This document shows positions 45,681 to 54,597 of a stretch of 64,000 nucleotides of DNA, piece by piece. A program made the translations under genes and the position numbers. The DNA is taken from NCBI GenBank assembly GCA_005784505.1, contig VCAZ01000247.1, positions 211,501-275,500 on the forward strand. The letters run 5' to 3'. Source of the DNA: Bagarius yarrelli. Lineage: Eukaryota > Chordata > Actinopteri > Siluriformes > Sisoridae. The notes beneath the pieces were generated by a model. It was not told where the DNA came from. It was given only the letters and a program-made list of their open reading frames with translations, and made no database searches. Positions within the stretch are counted from its first letter, which is position 1; the number at the start of each line of letters is the position of its first letter.

Positions 45681-46250
45681 AGGTACATGCCTTGTCCTGG
45701 GCTGTCTGATCTATCCTGATGGCTGGGATGCAGAGCAGGTAAAGCGGATGTGCGGAGAGCAGACAGATAAGTACACCATTGGGAAGTGCTCTGTACGCTG
45801 GGCCTATATTCTGGCCATCATGGGCATCATGGACGCACTTATCCTGTCTTTTCTTGCCTTTGTACTGGGAAACCGGCAGGACGGCCTGATGGGGGAGGAG
45901 CTGCTGGGAGACAGTAAGAGTGATGCTACCTCCTGTTAGAATACGCTGATGATGTATTTATCTTAAAATCACACAATTTTATTATAACTGTAATTTACAC
46001 ACTACTGCTTTAATTTACATTTTTGTCACAGGTCTGGTTTACAAATCAGTGAAACGTGTTGATTAAAGGCTATTTTTGTGCTTTTTCTATTTTTCTGGCC
46101 CTGAAATCACATGATGGCAAAATTCAGCTTTGTGTATTTGTTTTTCCTTTAAAAAGCAGTCACACATATTTTTTTGCATACACTGCTATTTGTTGTTTAA
46201 GTTTATTTATTCTTTGTGTTTTATTTTCAACAGAAAGTGGAAATGCATAG
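21945..46250 (+). CDS. lhfpl3: LHFPL tetraspan protein 3, 2-3 coding exons, 23-kb intron
   Basis: Exon 1 is 21945-22347 (MLPASEAAKIYQTNYVRNSR..., phase 1). Exon 2 starts at 45683 (TCLVLGCLIYPDGWDAEQV...GNRQDGLMGEELLGD). Four hydrophobic segments fit the tetraspan fold: AIGVLWAIFTVLFAIVNVVC, SFFVATSMILVLGCIGCFAL, a third spanning the exon junction, and YILAIMGIMDALILSFLAFV. The first loop has IQPYWIGDG and a W-x(n)-C-x(n)-C claudin-superfamily pattern. MLP.(A/S)EAAKIY.TNYVRN and GNRQD favour LHFPL3 over LHFPL4 or LHFPL5. LHFPL proteins partner other membrane proteins (GABA-A receptor, hair-cell tip link); LHFPL3's own role is less clear. The C-terminus has two options: splice at 45913 to 46234-46250 (…GDKSGNA, 216 aa), or read through to TAG at 45939 (…GDSKSDATSC, 219 aa). 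Exon 2's acceptor follows (GT)n directly. Confidence 0.93.
22605..22875 (+). mobile_element. LINE 3'-tail-like repeat (L2/CR1 type), lhfpl3 intron 1
   Basis: GTGGAGTTTGCATGTTCTCC..., then CCGGTTTCCTGCCACAGT, AAATTGCCCATAGGAGTGAG and GCTGGGATAGACTCCAGCAG: the widespread teleost segment at the 3' end of L2/CR1-type elements. It ends in a GAATTAATTCATGAATAAATA-like tail. Confidence 0.7.
23840..24240. repeat. Interspersed repeat, inverted relative to 13250-13645
   Basis: Same family as the orc5 intron 13 copy in opposite orientation, ending CCCAATACTTTTGGCCATTGAG. Edges carry complementary TATATGGCCA / TGGCCATTGA, like a short-TIR DNA element. Confidence 0.7.
24660..24800 (+). repeat. Degenerate tRNA-derived SINE fragment
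   Basis: AAGTGGTAGCTTAGTG (A-box-like), then GAGGCCAAGGCCCTTATCCC, and AATAAATGTACTCTAAGCCC at the end. It resembles the 27755-27930 and 49430-49560 copies. Confidence 0.5.
24990..25205. repeat. Degenerate (TAGGGCACTAGG)-like tandem repeat
   Basis: TAGGTAGGG, CACTAGGTAG and AGGGCACAGAG-type units recur; a few also appear at 24430-24475. Low conservation. Confidence 0.45.
25206..27220. other. lhfpl3 intron 1, AT-rich, no element recognised
   Basis: Contains a short (CA)n at 25300-25328. No gene or known mobile element was seen, and ORFs here are short and unlike proteins. Confidence 0.5.
27225..27660. mobile_element. Two LINE reverse transcriptase fragments in inverted orientation
   Basis: Plus strand at 27240-27425: LLD.SVAFDTIDRNIL (palm start), then YSKSAVLNCRVP followed by a stop where QG would begin. 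Minus strand at 27657-27460: EGLKPLFYKLQIQINSEFYS, then SKSDPLNCGVSQGSILIP. Both resemble the same L2/Rex-type reverse transcriptase region, facing each other. Confidence 0.65.
27755..27932 (+). repeat. tRNA-derived SINE, teleost type
   Basis: GGGAAGTGGTAGTCTAGTGG (A-box-like TAGTCTAGTGG), then a decayed B box, CTGCTGTTGGGCCCATGAGCAAGGCCCTGAACC, and the terminal GTAAGTCGCTTTGGATAAGGGCG. The order matches teleost tRNA-derived SINEs. Confidence 0.7.
27935..28205. repeat. Minisatellite, ~36-bp unit, about 8 copies
   Basis: Units read CAGTCTCAGTGAAGGGGGCGTGGCCTCTGTGTGTGT with substitutions and one shortened copy (about 28120-28148). A 36-bp unit is 12 codons, which keeps open frames on both strands; these are not genes. 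Confidence 0.8.
28405..28530. repeat. (GA)n microsatellite, lhfpl3 intron 1
   Basis: Imperfect GA tract, then pure (GA)n at 28480-28528. Confidence 0.95.
29820..30115. repeat. Cluster of (CA)n microsatellites
   Basis: CA tracts at about 29822-29846, 29984-30024 and 30064-30111, separated by GTGTGTGGGGGGGGC and unique DNA. Confidence 0.9.
30200..31592 (-). mobile_element. Tc1-like transposon relic with most of its transposase replaced by a minisatellite
   Basis: Left terminal region at 30293-30365 (ATACATGGTATTCAAAATTTTAAG..., GTGTGGTGTGCATTTGTATTCAG) pairs with the inverted right end at 31520-31592. Internal text typical of this Tc1 family (TTGGGGTATGCCTCTACCAG, GGATTTAGGACTGGACTTTGAC, TAGCTCCATCCATC) survives at 30360-30830. 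The element's tail is present twice, at 30867-30925 and 31446-31512, flanking the minisatellite at 30960-31440. Confidence 0.75.
30960..31440. repeat. Minisatellite, ~20-22 bp GGAATGAGGCAGGAATGGGGA unit
   Basis: About 20 imperfect purine-rich copies with GAGACAGGAATGGG and GAGGCAGGATTGGG variants. A 70-bp block at its right end (31370-31440, AGGAGGAAATACACAGGAATA) is repeated at 29540-29612. Confidence 0.85.
31606..31745. repeat. (CT)n-(TA)n compound microsatellite
   Basis: CT tract to 31653, then about 45 TA units. The TA tract runs up to the next Tc1 element, which inserts at TA. Confidence 0.95.
31754..33162 (-). mobile_element. Tc1-like transposon with ~100-bp inverted repeats
   Basis: Ends pair over TTTTTTGACCGGAAAT.ACACAGG and CTTCTCCCAAAA, then TAATA.AC and AAAAGTGGC.TGTCCAAAAT. 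The transposase on the minus strand begins MAKTKKLTEDLRLSIVAAHK (about 32890) and shows KVTPVLARRIVREVKKN, WSSVLWSDETKIEMFGYND (first Asp, about 32470), TVKHGGGNLMFW and WPSQSPDLNPIENLWREIKI (final Glu, about 32110-32050). Frameshifts occur near 32650 and between the two catalytic Asp blocks. The open stretches (219, 64 and 122 codons) are longer than in the other Tc1 copies here, so it is younger. Confidence 0.93.
33520..33836. repeat. (TC)n tracts at LINE copy 3 3' junction
   Basis: TC-rich at 33522-33615 and 33682-33836. The last pure (CT)n run ends at the LINE 3' end at 33837. Confidence 0.9.
33837..34440 (-). mobile_element. LINE 3' part, copy 3 of GA-anchored family (minus)
   Basis: On the minus strand the element ends TTTTGGCA... 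then TATGCCAATAAAATCTTTGAA, equivalent to the TGCTAATAAAGCAACCTTGAA end of copies 1 and 2, and runs straight into (GA)n. Upstream on the same strand, about 34440-34270 encodes the ORF2 C-terminal text KTLQSQEMNRETSLLTQLIL, with a single copy of SDPQSYQYK before it. That copy is the first unit of the adjacent minisatellite. Confidence 0.75.
34390..36115. repeat. 39-bp minisatellite derived from LINE ORF2, roughly 40 copies
   Basis: Plus-strand unit: GTTTTGTACTGGTAGCTCTG then GGGGTCACTGTGTTTTAGG. Length is 39 bp (13 codons), with indels in some copies. On the minus strand the unit reads SDPQSYQYKTLKH repeatedly and continues in frame, at the 34390 end, into LINE ORF2 (QSQEMNRETSLL). This shows the unit is a piece of the LINE coding region. 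The plus-strand open frames (VLVALGVTVFWGF repeats) come from the multiple-of-3 period and are not genes. Confidence 0.9.
36130..36665 (+). mobile_element. Tx1-like LINE fragment A (ORF2 C-terminal part)
   Basis: Plus-strand text LQPFPSSLSRDS, GLGLDRTLFLNKHKNTGMLL, FFLKNGLRPETLHWLLEEPL and VYMAARTCSRALDSL parallels fragments B (39520-39900) and C (44200-44700). A T-run (36668-36694) follows. Confidence 0.7.
36700..40517 (+). mobile_element. Tx1-like LINE copy B, decayed, ending at a (TC)n tract
   Basis: ORF1-like remnants lie at 37490-37950 (TKQLVQDIRKLMCCAVFDKS). The endonuclease motif IIGGDFNCTADIEK is at 38221-38268. Reverse transcriptase blocks follow: LDQEKAFD (about 38782-38805), YRSIRQGCFLSGVLYALAIK (38944-39003) and the catalytic box FAGD (about 39078-39090) in place of FADD. 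The C-terminal part is at 39520-40300. Many stops and shifts. The 3' end, ...ACCATCAAAAAG, joins TCTCTCTTTCTCTCTCTC at 40518. Confidence 0.8.
40518..40540. repeat. Short (TC)n tract between Tx1-like copies B and C
   Basis: About 20 bp of TCTCTCTTTCTCTCTCTC, bounded on the left by the 3' end of copy B and on the right by the 5' start of copy C. Confidence 0.8.
40541..45344 (+). mobile_element. Tx1-like LINE copy C, interrupted by a DNA transposon
   Basis: Begins at AGGTGAGTGAGTGAGTTAGC. ORF1-like text lies before the insertion (about 40735-41030: VPPFIKDQIIKKKVKRHKK, MRFVPVWKKLMYKHL). After the 41038-43040 insertion come the ORF1 tail (43100-43680), the endonuclease FMVGDFNCTENNKAD (about 43960-44003), a large deletion including the reverse transcriptase core, ILVYGARLDVACEATSGISK (44526-44585) and the C-terminal LQWKILHGTVAVNAFVNIIN...CPFC (about 45040-45130). 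The 3' end ...AAAATCAAA joins (TC)n at 45345. Confidence 0.8.
41038..43040 (-). mobile_element. IS630/Tc1-superfamily DNA transposon nested in Tx1-like copy C
   Basis: About 2.0 kb with ~33-bp inverted ends, CAGTTTTTTTCAATTGCTTG... at 41038 and its complement ending AAAAAAACTG at 43040; TA follows on the right (TG on the left). The minus strand encodes MDSVRGRGRMQMRGGTRQEQ (Arg/Gly-rich N-terminus, about 42708), NLCNEIRATIVDHVINHTLT, LTKAGLRVHPNLSRYTVASI (helix-turn-helix), a damaged KARFNQT / EYIYKARF catalytic strand (about 41850), then GGNITLCAAITQNGVLHRHA and HSALVQNWFHQHSQFTVQYL with LPPYSPFL (about 41500). The expected catalytic Asp/Glu positions are mutated and the frame is broken, so it is inactive. 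Confidence 0.8.
45345..45540. repeat. (TC)n microsatellite between Tx1-like copy C and lhfpl3 exon 2
   Basis: Imperfect TC tract with CCC and TGT variants. Its left edge is the LINE 3' end; its right edge is about 140 bp before the lhfpl3 exon 2 acceptor. Confidence 0.9.
45642..45680. repeat. (GT)n microsatellite at lhfpl3 exon 2 acceptor
   Basis: About 19 GT units run straight into TCAG/GTACATGCC, replacing the normal pyrimidine tract. Confidence 0.95.
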
Positions 46251-49200
46251 AGACTCATCTGGAGGGGTAAGTGTCAACGTACAGTATACTTAAACTATGA
46301 ATAAAGAGAGTCTGAGCTGTAAGTTGTATAATTCAGTAAATAAGAAAATAATTAAGAAGAAAAAATATCTAACTTTACCCATTTGATTCGGTCACAGTGA
46401 CTCAGTGGTTCAGTGGTTCAGTAATCAGAGTTTGCGTCTGAATTTGTATATAAATATAAAACTGTATAAAATCATTCACAACAAAATAATTTAATAATTT
46501 AAAAATGAATTTAGTTTATTTGTCGACTCAATAATATTTTGAAGTTTGCTTTTTTAAATTTTGGATTTGATTTTTATTTTTTATAGAAATCTTTTCATAT
46601 CATTCATGTTTAAATTTATAATTAATTTTTTTTCCTTTTTAAAATAATTTATTGTTTTTCAGGTAACTCCTCATTTACAGTTTTTTAAATTTAGTTTTAC
46701 ATATCTGTATTTGTCTGTAGTGTTTTATGTAATTAAAAAAAAATCACTTTTCGCTTATTTGTTTTCTTTCGCAGATGATATGATTTTTTATTTTTTATAT
46801 AATAAATATTAGGGATGTTTTTTTAATTGATAGTGTTTGTATGATGCAAATAAAGTTATATTTATACAAAATATACAAAAGGTAAGAATCAAATGTAATT
46901 AATCTTTAAGAAGTACATTTTGTACATTTATTGTTATTTTTTTATTTTAATTTGACTGATTTTGCTCTGTGTTTGACTGCACACGTTTATATAATTCAAG
47001 TTAAAGTTTTATTTATATTTTTATTTATATCCCCAGAGTGACGCGATCAGCTGGAAGAAAAAACATAAAGCTCTGTGATCCAGTCACCTTCCAGCTTTCT
47101 CCCAAGAAGGCTAAGGCTGTCTGTGTGTGTATGTGTGTGTGTGTGTATGTGTGTGTCTTTAGAGGGAAATTAAGAAAAAACACAAGGAAGACTTTATACT
47201 GCTGTGAAGACTGGAGCAGGCAGCTACACACACACACACACACACACACACCACAGTTTAGTATGTTAGGATCTGTATTATCTTTTCACCATATCTTTGT
47301 CTTACCCACCCACACACACACCTCTGATGTTAACGTGTTTGTGTTTTATAGTTTTTTTCATTATTTTCGTGTTGGTAAAGAGTAAAGAGACCGTTTCCAT
47401 GGCAATGGATGACGAAGAAACCTCAGTGTCCTTTCAGAAGAAAATTACCTTCACTGAGGTGTGTGTCAGTGCTGTGAGGTTAAACCCTTTCTATATATTG
47501 ATATATTTATGCTTAACGTTTAAATTTTTTTTAATGTAAAAACATGTAGAAATTATTTGTCCTTCAACCACCATTTCTACTGTTTCCACTGTTAACGATG
47601 TCTCTGTTATCGGCTTCAAACTAAATCACCACTCCGTGGTAGCTAGCTTAACGTTGACGATCTCAAAAAGTCCCTGTTTCCAGTTGCCTAGCAACAGAGT
47701 TCACGGCTAGTTCTTGAAGCTAGAGAAATGGAATCAGAGAGATTTGGAACACACGCACACAAACACACACACTGACAGAGTTATATTTGTAAAGAGGTGT
47801 GTTAAGTCTTTAAAATTATTTTTTGCTCATATTTATTAATTTTATTATTTTATCATATTTATTATTCATAAATAGTTTTATAATCTCACTTCATTTTAAC
47901 ATTTTTAAATATTGAAAATCTTTTCAATGAATTCTATTTGATTTGGTGTTTGGAATTATTTATTGTAAATAATTTTACTATTTTTTATTTTTAGTATTTT
48001 TATTTATTAATATTATTTTGATTTTATTTAATTATATTTTATCAGGCTTTGTTTTTTAATTTTTTGGAGCTTGTTGGTTGTTCTGATGTAACATAAAGAC
48101 ACACACACACACAAACACACATTCGTTTCTAAGGATTAATGTATAATTGTTTAATTGTATAATTTTTATTTGTTATTTGTTAAATGTGAGTTAATGTCCT
48201 TATTTAGGGTTTTTTTAATGGTTCGGTTTTCTCGTAAATATATTTTTTGGTTTAAAGTCTAATCTGTTTTATTTTTATATTTTATTATTTTATTAAACTT
48301 CTTTTCAATTTAATATGATGGTTTATTGCTGTTGTGTTTAACAAATCTGTTTTAAGATGTGCTAATCTCTTCAACTGTCCATTACAGAGGCTAGCTAATC
48401 TGAGGTAAAAGTTCTGTTTTCTCAAGGATTTTATGAGAAACACGCCATATTTATGTTGTTTCTACATTTATTTAAGGTTTAACTGCACAACTCTTTCTGT
48501 TAGCCTGCTAGCAATTATATGCTAACCCAACAGCGTTTCTGAGTTGCTTATAAGCTTCAATAATAACAGTGTCTCGCCAGCTACAATAAACCTCACCTAC
48601 TTTTTTTAACCTTTGATGTTTAAGTGGGTGTGTCTTCGACTTTATGTACAGGCTTGAAGACACCCACTGCTGCAAAGAAATACTTGTATTTTCTTTATTT
48701 TATTTTGTTTAAGTGTAGCTGTAATAATGTTATAGTTAAAATGAAACTCTGTTGTAGCTGAAATAGTAGTGTCTAAGCAAGTTTTGTCCTGATTTCGCTG
48801 CGCAAAAAAAACTGCGCTAATTGTCCATGTTTGCATTAAATACTGTATATGATTTTCTGTATGTTTAAAGCTAACAAAATAAGTTATCTCACTAACACAC
48901 CATTCAGCTATTTTAGCTAACTGACTTTACAGTAATGATTACACTGTGTAGGTCCAGTTGTCTACCATCAAATAGTCAAATGACCTAAAAGCTAGGTAGC
49001 TAGTAAGTAGACACTGCATTTCCCACACAGTCTTGTCTGTTTTTCTGGTTAATTCTTTTTTTTTTTACTTTTTTTTTATTGGCAAACTTACTGTACTGAG
49101 AACTCAATGTTCAGCTAATGCATGTTCCTGGTTATTCTATTCCCTAGTAAGCCTAGTTAGTTTCAGAGATAATTACTTAACTAGTGTAAAAAGATATTAA

Positions 49201-49420
49201 ACATTCATTATTAAACTAGTGTTTGATTTGTTAAATCACCACCTTGAATTAAGCTAGTTTATTTTTTCTGTTAGCTAACATATCAGCACTAATGCTAGCG
49301 ATATGGGACTACTAAGATAGACAAACCTGATGGGAAGCTAGCTAATTATGTTAATGCTTAATGGTTAAGTTTGCTAGCTAGTTAGTTAGATGCTAGCTCT
49401 TAGATATTAGCTAAATGAGG
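46251..49420. other. lhfpl3 3' flank, AT-rich, no gene seen
   Basis: Contains the likely lhfpl3 3'UTR (AATAAA candidates at 46299 and about 46848) and short (CA)n tracts at 47224-47252 and 48100-48120. The short ORF at 47038-47385 comes from CA/GT repeats. Confidence 0.5.
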
Positions 49421-49424
49421 TAGA

Positions 49425-49565
49425 AAAAGTGGTAGCTCTGTGGTTACAGTGTTGGTTTTAAATTGGATTCCTTAACCCTTAACTAATGCTAATGCTATGT
49501 TGGATAACAGAGATTAATGTAAGTTGCTCTGAATACGAGTGTATGCCAAATGTGAGAAATGTAAA
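49425..49565 (+). repeat. Degenerate tRNA-derived SINE
   Basis: AAAGTGGTAGCTCTGTGGTTACAG..., TTGGATTCCTTAACCCTTAA, and GTAAGTTGCTCTGAATACGAG near the end, in the same order as the 27755-27932 copy. Confidence 0.55.
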
Positions 49566-50079
49566 TTTAAGCAATTCTCTCTTGCAATTGGCTGATGGCA
49601 TCAGGTTGAAAACCCACCGGTTATGACATCATGATGAAATCAGGACACAACACATATCGAACTGATTTAGAATTTTTTCTTCTATTGATCTCTGTACCCT
49701 ACTGAAGTCTCCAATGTTGGCTGTTTGTCTTGTCTAATGTTTCTGTAAATAGACCAAAAAACTAAAAAAAGAATTGTAAATATTTCAAACGATCATCATA
49801 AACACACTTGCCATCGAGAGAAATTTTGATGTAAGTGAATAAACGATCTCACAAAAGATAAATTCTGAGCACAAGAGTTTCTTTCTCCTGAAATAACAAT
49901 AAAAAAGACTCTGACTGATTTTGCAAAGTAGGATGTGATCCTAGAATAAACATCTTTTGTTGATCATATATGAACATTCTAATTAACCAATCAAAACCAT
50001 CAGTGTGTAACAATATTCAATTCATTGTGCAAGGTACGTGTACAGAGCCAATGAAATGCATTTTTCGCATATCCCATCT

Positions 50080-50275
50080 TAGTAAGTTGGGGTCAGAGCG
50101 CAGGGTCAGCTATGATACGCCGCCCCCTGGAGCAGGGGGGGTTGGGGGTCTTGCTCAGGGACCCAACAGTGGTTGACTTGCCGGAGGTGGGGCTTAAACC
50201 CAGGTGTTTCTGGTCTTCAGATTAACAACTCAGCACCTTAACCATTTGAGCCACCCTGCCCCCTAATTTATTCTG
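50080..50275 (+). repeat. SINE-tail-like interspersed repeat
   Basis: GGGGTCAGAGCGCAGGGTCAGC, GGGTCTTGCTCAGGGACCCAACAGTGG, then GGGCTTAAACCCAGGTGTTTC and AACTCAGCACCTTAACCATTTGAGCCACC. Strong match in order to the common teleost repeat also seen at 1265-1435. Confidence 0.75.
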
Positions 50276-50714
50276 AAATCTTTCCCTTTATTGTCCACAA
50301 ACAAAATGAAAAACTTTAACTGAGTAAATGCTGAAAAACATCTGATTGGCTGGGACTAAAAATAAAAAAAGAATTTAAATGAATTTAGACAGTGAATCAT
50401 AAACAATCATTAATGAACAATTGAATGTAAATGTTGTAAAATGCTGTAGAACCGCAATAGAGCAACATTCTTACTAAAAAACAGTTACTATTTAACATTA
50501 TTTCATTAAATCACAACCTTTTAAACATTTAACAATCACAAGTCAGATTTTTATAATCATAAATTTTAAGAAAAATTTGGTCGGCACACAATGATGACAT
50601 CAGATGGTTATAATTGCTTGATTGAAATGTTCCTGTGGGATAACAATGAATGTTAATAATCCAGGATTATATCCTTGATGACAAAATACTGTCCATTCTG
50701 CTCCACATAGTCAC

Positions 50715-51905
50715 CTTTTATGGCTAACCTGAATCTTTAAGGCAAGCTAATTTGAGACAGGTTTCTGTGAAGAATTTAAAGCATACCTGTAAATATAATA
50801 ATGGATGCTTATGCTAATGCTAGCTAGCAAGTCTAGTAGTCACCGTTGCTGTGGCTATTTAAAATTTTAGTTATAAATCTTTTTTCTTTTAATTGCAGTG
50901 CTAACTTAAGAATTTTTTAATGCTAACTTATCTATTGTAAAAGACGAATAGTTAGAATTTATACCTATAATGCTACCTAGCTGAGAATTTTGCCATCTGC
51001 GAATAATCTTAGCTACTAACTGGCTAGATAACAAATCTAGTGTTATATAAATAAATATTCAAAAACATTGTAGAGAATTTATAAATCATTTTGCCATGAT
51101 TTTTCGATGTTTACGGCCTAATTTCCTTCTGTTTCAAGTTACAAATATTTATATCATCTGTCCACAAAAGAAAAAAGAAATCAGCACAAATTGTAATTTT
51201 TGGGCACTTGCAATGAATTAACAGCAGTCGGCCCTTTTTCATTAATTTCCTTTTTCATTAACTTCTAACTTTTAATTAAATTTTTTAACTATTAACTAAT
51301 CAATGCCTCTGTAGTTGATTGTCTTAAGTCACCGTGTAAGAAGTTTATGTAAAGATATGGCTAAAAATAACAATGATTAATGTATTAATTGTTTAAGTAA
51401 AATTACATTTGGTGAAGTGTTTATTGTAAACATGAACGTGCTGTAACAGCTGCCATTGTTTGTCTCTGACATCCTAAAATAAACTATGACTCTATATGAA
51501 GTTTTTAGGAAAACAAATACAGAAAATTTCTGAATAAAAAAAATAAATTCTACAGAAAACAATTCTTAACAGTGTTAAGCAAAGTATTGAAATCAGCTTA
51601 AAGCTTTAAATAATAAAAATTAACAATAGGTAAAAAAAAAGTTAGAAACTGTACTTAAATTCTAAGTTAGAAAGCTGAATGCTAACTTTAGCTAAATTTC
51701 TGAATATTACTGCCATTGATATGATAGCGCGCTAGCTTTTAAGGCTAATCCTCACAGCTAATGCTAGCTAGCTAACCTGAGACAGTGTTTCTGACGGGAA
51801 TTTAAAGTGTACATGTAAATAATAATGATTACTTATGCTCATGCTATAGCAAATCTATTAACTAGCATTTCTGTGGGGATTTTAAGTCTGTAAATCGTTT
51901 TATAC
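50715..51905. repeat. Direct duplication, ~160 bp, copies 1 kb apart
   Basis: 50715-50880 and 51735-51905 share GAGACAG(G/TG)TTTCTG, GAATTTAAAG(C/T)(A/G)TAC, TGTAAATA(T)AATAATG, TTATGCT(A/C)ATGCTA and a TGTGG(C/G)..TTTAA close. Both are rich in GCTAGCTA palindromes. Confidence 0.55.
50881..51734. other. AT-rich intergenic DNA, no feature seen
   Basis: No coding potential or recognisable element between the two duplicated segments. Confidence 0.5.
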
Positions 51906-52373
51906 TTTAATGGTAATGCTCCTAGCAAAAAAACATTTCAGTAAATAATTATGACTAATAACGTTAAATTTTGCTTATTGCATTTTTAAATTTTTTTTTT
52001 TTTTTTCTGTAACATTATTTCCAGATAAAACATTTTTGTACGATATAGAAAAAAGGCAATTACAAAATGGCCGCCCAAATTAAGCACGCTAAACTATGAA
52101 TCCCTTTTCCACTAACTTCCTGAAACGCACTTTAACTCAAGTGCACACTCCCGAAAGTGAGAGTGTCCAGTATTTGAAACACTATTTGGAACAAGCACCT
52201 TTTTTGAATTTCCGGGTGAGGTCCAGCGGCTCGCGCTGCATTGACTGCGTCTCAGAAAACTATGAGTTCAGACTTACTTACTTACTTGCGCCATCTGGTG
52301 GACACGTAGCATTGCTGCACATCAAAGATGTTCGACACCAACGTTTTTAAAACAATGATTCTTCTATTTAATT

Positions 52374-54326
52374 CTTCGTTTCCTTTCGGCTGTTCCCTTT
52401 TAGGGGTCGCCACAGCGAATCATCTGTCTCCACCCAACCCTATTCTCTACATCCTCTTCATTCAGACCCACTAACTTCATGTCCTCGTTTATTGCATTCA
52501 TATACCTCCTATTTGGTCTTTCTCCTTGCCTTCTGCCTGGTAGCTTCATTTCTAACATCCTCCTACTAATATATTCACTATCCCTTCTCTGTACATGCCC
52601 AAACCACCTTAACCTGGCTTCCCTGGCTTTTTCCCCAAAACATCTAATATGAACTGTCCCCCTGATGAACTTGTTTCCTAATCTTATCCAACCTCATCAC
52701 TCTCAAAGAAAACCTCAACATCTTCAGCTCTGCTACCCGTCTCTTCCACAGCGCCAATGTCTCTTAACCATACATCATAGCTGGTCTCACCCTAGTCTCT
52801 AAACCATACATTATAGCTGGTCTCACCACTGTCTTGTACACCTTCCGCGTGATTCTAGCTGATATTCTCCGCTAGACATCACTCCTGACACTTTTCGTCA
52901 CTCTCTCCAACCTGCCATTCTCGCTTCTTTACCTCTTTCACACATTCTCCATTGCTTTGGACTGTCGACCCCAAGTACTTAAACTCCTGTACCTTCTTCA
53001 CCCTGTAATCTTACTGTTCCACTTCCCTCCCTTTCATTCAAACACATGTACTCTGTCTTCTACGACTAACTTTCATTCCTTTTCTCTCCATAGCAAACCT
53101 CCACCTCTCCAGGTTTTCCTCCACCTGCTCCTTGCTTTCACTGCAGATCACAATGGCATCTGCAAACATCATTGTCCAAGGAGATTCCTGTCTGACCTCA
53201 TCTGTTAACTGATCCATCACCACAGCAAACAAGAAGGGGCTTAGAGCTGATCCCTGATGCAGTCCCAAATCCACTTTGAACTCTTGACCTACTGCACACC
53301 TCACCACTGTCCTGCTCCTCTCATACTTATCCTGCACCAGACCTGACAAACTTCTCTGCTATTCCTGACTTCCTCATAAATACCACAGCTCTTCTCTCTA
53401 CCCTGTCATATGCTTTTTCCAGGTCTACAAAAACACAATGCAGCTCCCTACAACCATCTCTGTACTTCTCCACCAGCATTTTCAGAGCAAATATTGCATC
53501 TGTAGTGCTCTTTTTGGGCATAAAGCCATACTGCTGCTCACAAATACCCACTTCTCTCCTTAACCTAGCTTCCACTACTCTTTCCTATACCTTTATTGTA
53601 TGACATCAACTTTATGCCTCTGTAGCTGTTGCAACTTTGCACATCACTCTTGTTCTTAAAGATAGGCAGCATTACACTGCAGCCTCTCCTAGACATTTCC
53701 ACACCTCCACCGGTATTTCATTAGGACCAACCGCCCTTCCTCTTTTCATCCTCTTCAAAGCTATCCTAACTTCGCTTGCACAATCTTTTGCACTTCCTGC
53801 TCCACATTGTTTACCTCTTCTACCATTTCCCCCCCCCTTATTCTCCTCATTTATCAACACATCAAAGTTTTTCCTCCATCTTCTATGTACGCTCTCCTCA
53901 CTTGTAAGCACCTTACCATCTCAATCCTTAATAACCCTAACTTGCTGCACATCCTTCCCATCTCAATCCCTCTGCCTTGCTAAGGTGTACAAGTCCTTTT
54001 CTCCTTCTCTAGTGTCTAACCTAGTGTACAACTCATCATATGCCTTCTGCTTGGCCTTAGCCACTTCCCTCTTCACTCTGTGCCGCAAATCCTTGTATTC
54101 CTGTCTACGTTTCTCAGTCTTTTCCATGTCCCACTTCATCTTGGCTAACCTCTTTCTCTTTATACTATCCTGAACGTCTTCATTCCACCGCCAAGTCTCC
54201 TTATCTTCTTTGCTCCTTCCATATGACACACCTAGCACATTTCTTCCTGTCTCCCTAATCACTTCTGCTGTAATTTGCCATCTCCCTGACTACTTCTGCT
54301 GTAGTTTGCATTCTGCTGTAGTTTGC
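52374..54326 (-). mobile_element. RTE-like LINE, 5' truncated, with intact target-site duplication
   Basis: Read on the minus strand: KEDKETWRWNEDVQDSIKRK and LDTREGEKDLYTLARQRD (54230-53965), ALKRMKRGRAVGPNEIPVEV (about 53760), CEQQYGFMPKKSTTDAIFAL (about 53540), LHCVFVDLEKAYDRV, VDLGLHQGSALSPFLFAVVM (about 53270) and the catalytic box MMFADAIVICSES, with Asp to Ala. The 3' end at 52374-52430 is the conserved GATTCGCTGTGGCGACCCCT segment. A perfect 21-bp direct repeat flanks it (52353-52373 and 54327-54347). Scattered stops and frameshifts; inactive. Confidence 0.92.
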
Positions 54327-54597
54327 CAATGATTCTTCTATTTAATTAAACCTTAAAAATTCTGTTTATTTTCATTGCTGGTGCAGATAAATCTGTTAAG
54401 TTAATAAAGTAGAATCAAATGCAGTTAGATCACAGGTTCCCATCATGTTTGCTTAAATACTTAATCATTTCTATAGACGGTTTTTGACAGGAGTCTCCAA
54501 TGTCTGCAATAGAACGAATGTGTAAAAATAAATCATTACAGTGTAAAAGAGTCACGGAAATGCTGTTATGTGTAAGTAATGAATGTTTGTTTTAACT

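Noticed and set aside
52096..52350. 84-codon plus-strand ORF in a slightly GC-richer island
   Set aside because: No recognised protein and no clear splice context; the GGGTGAG donor-like site is weak. Could be a lone 5' exon, but unsupported.
53637..54173. 178-codon plus-strand ORF
   Set aside because: Antisense to the RTE-like LINE coding region.
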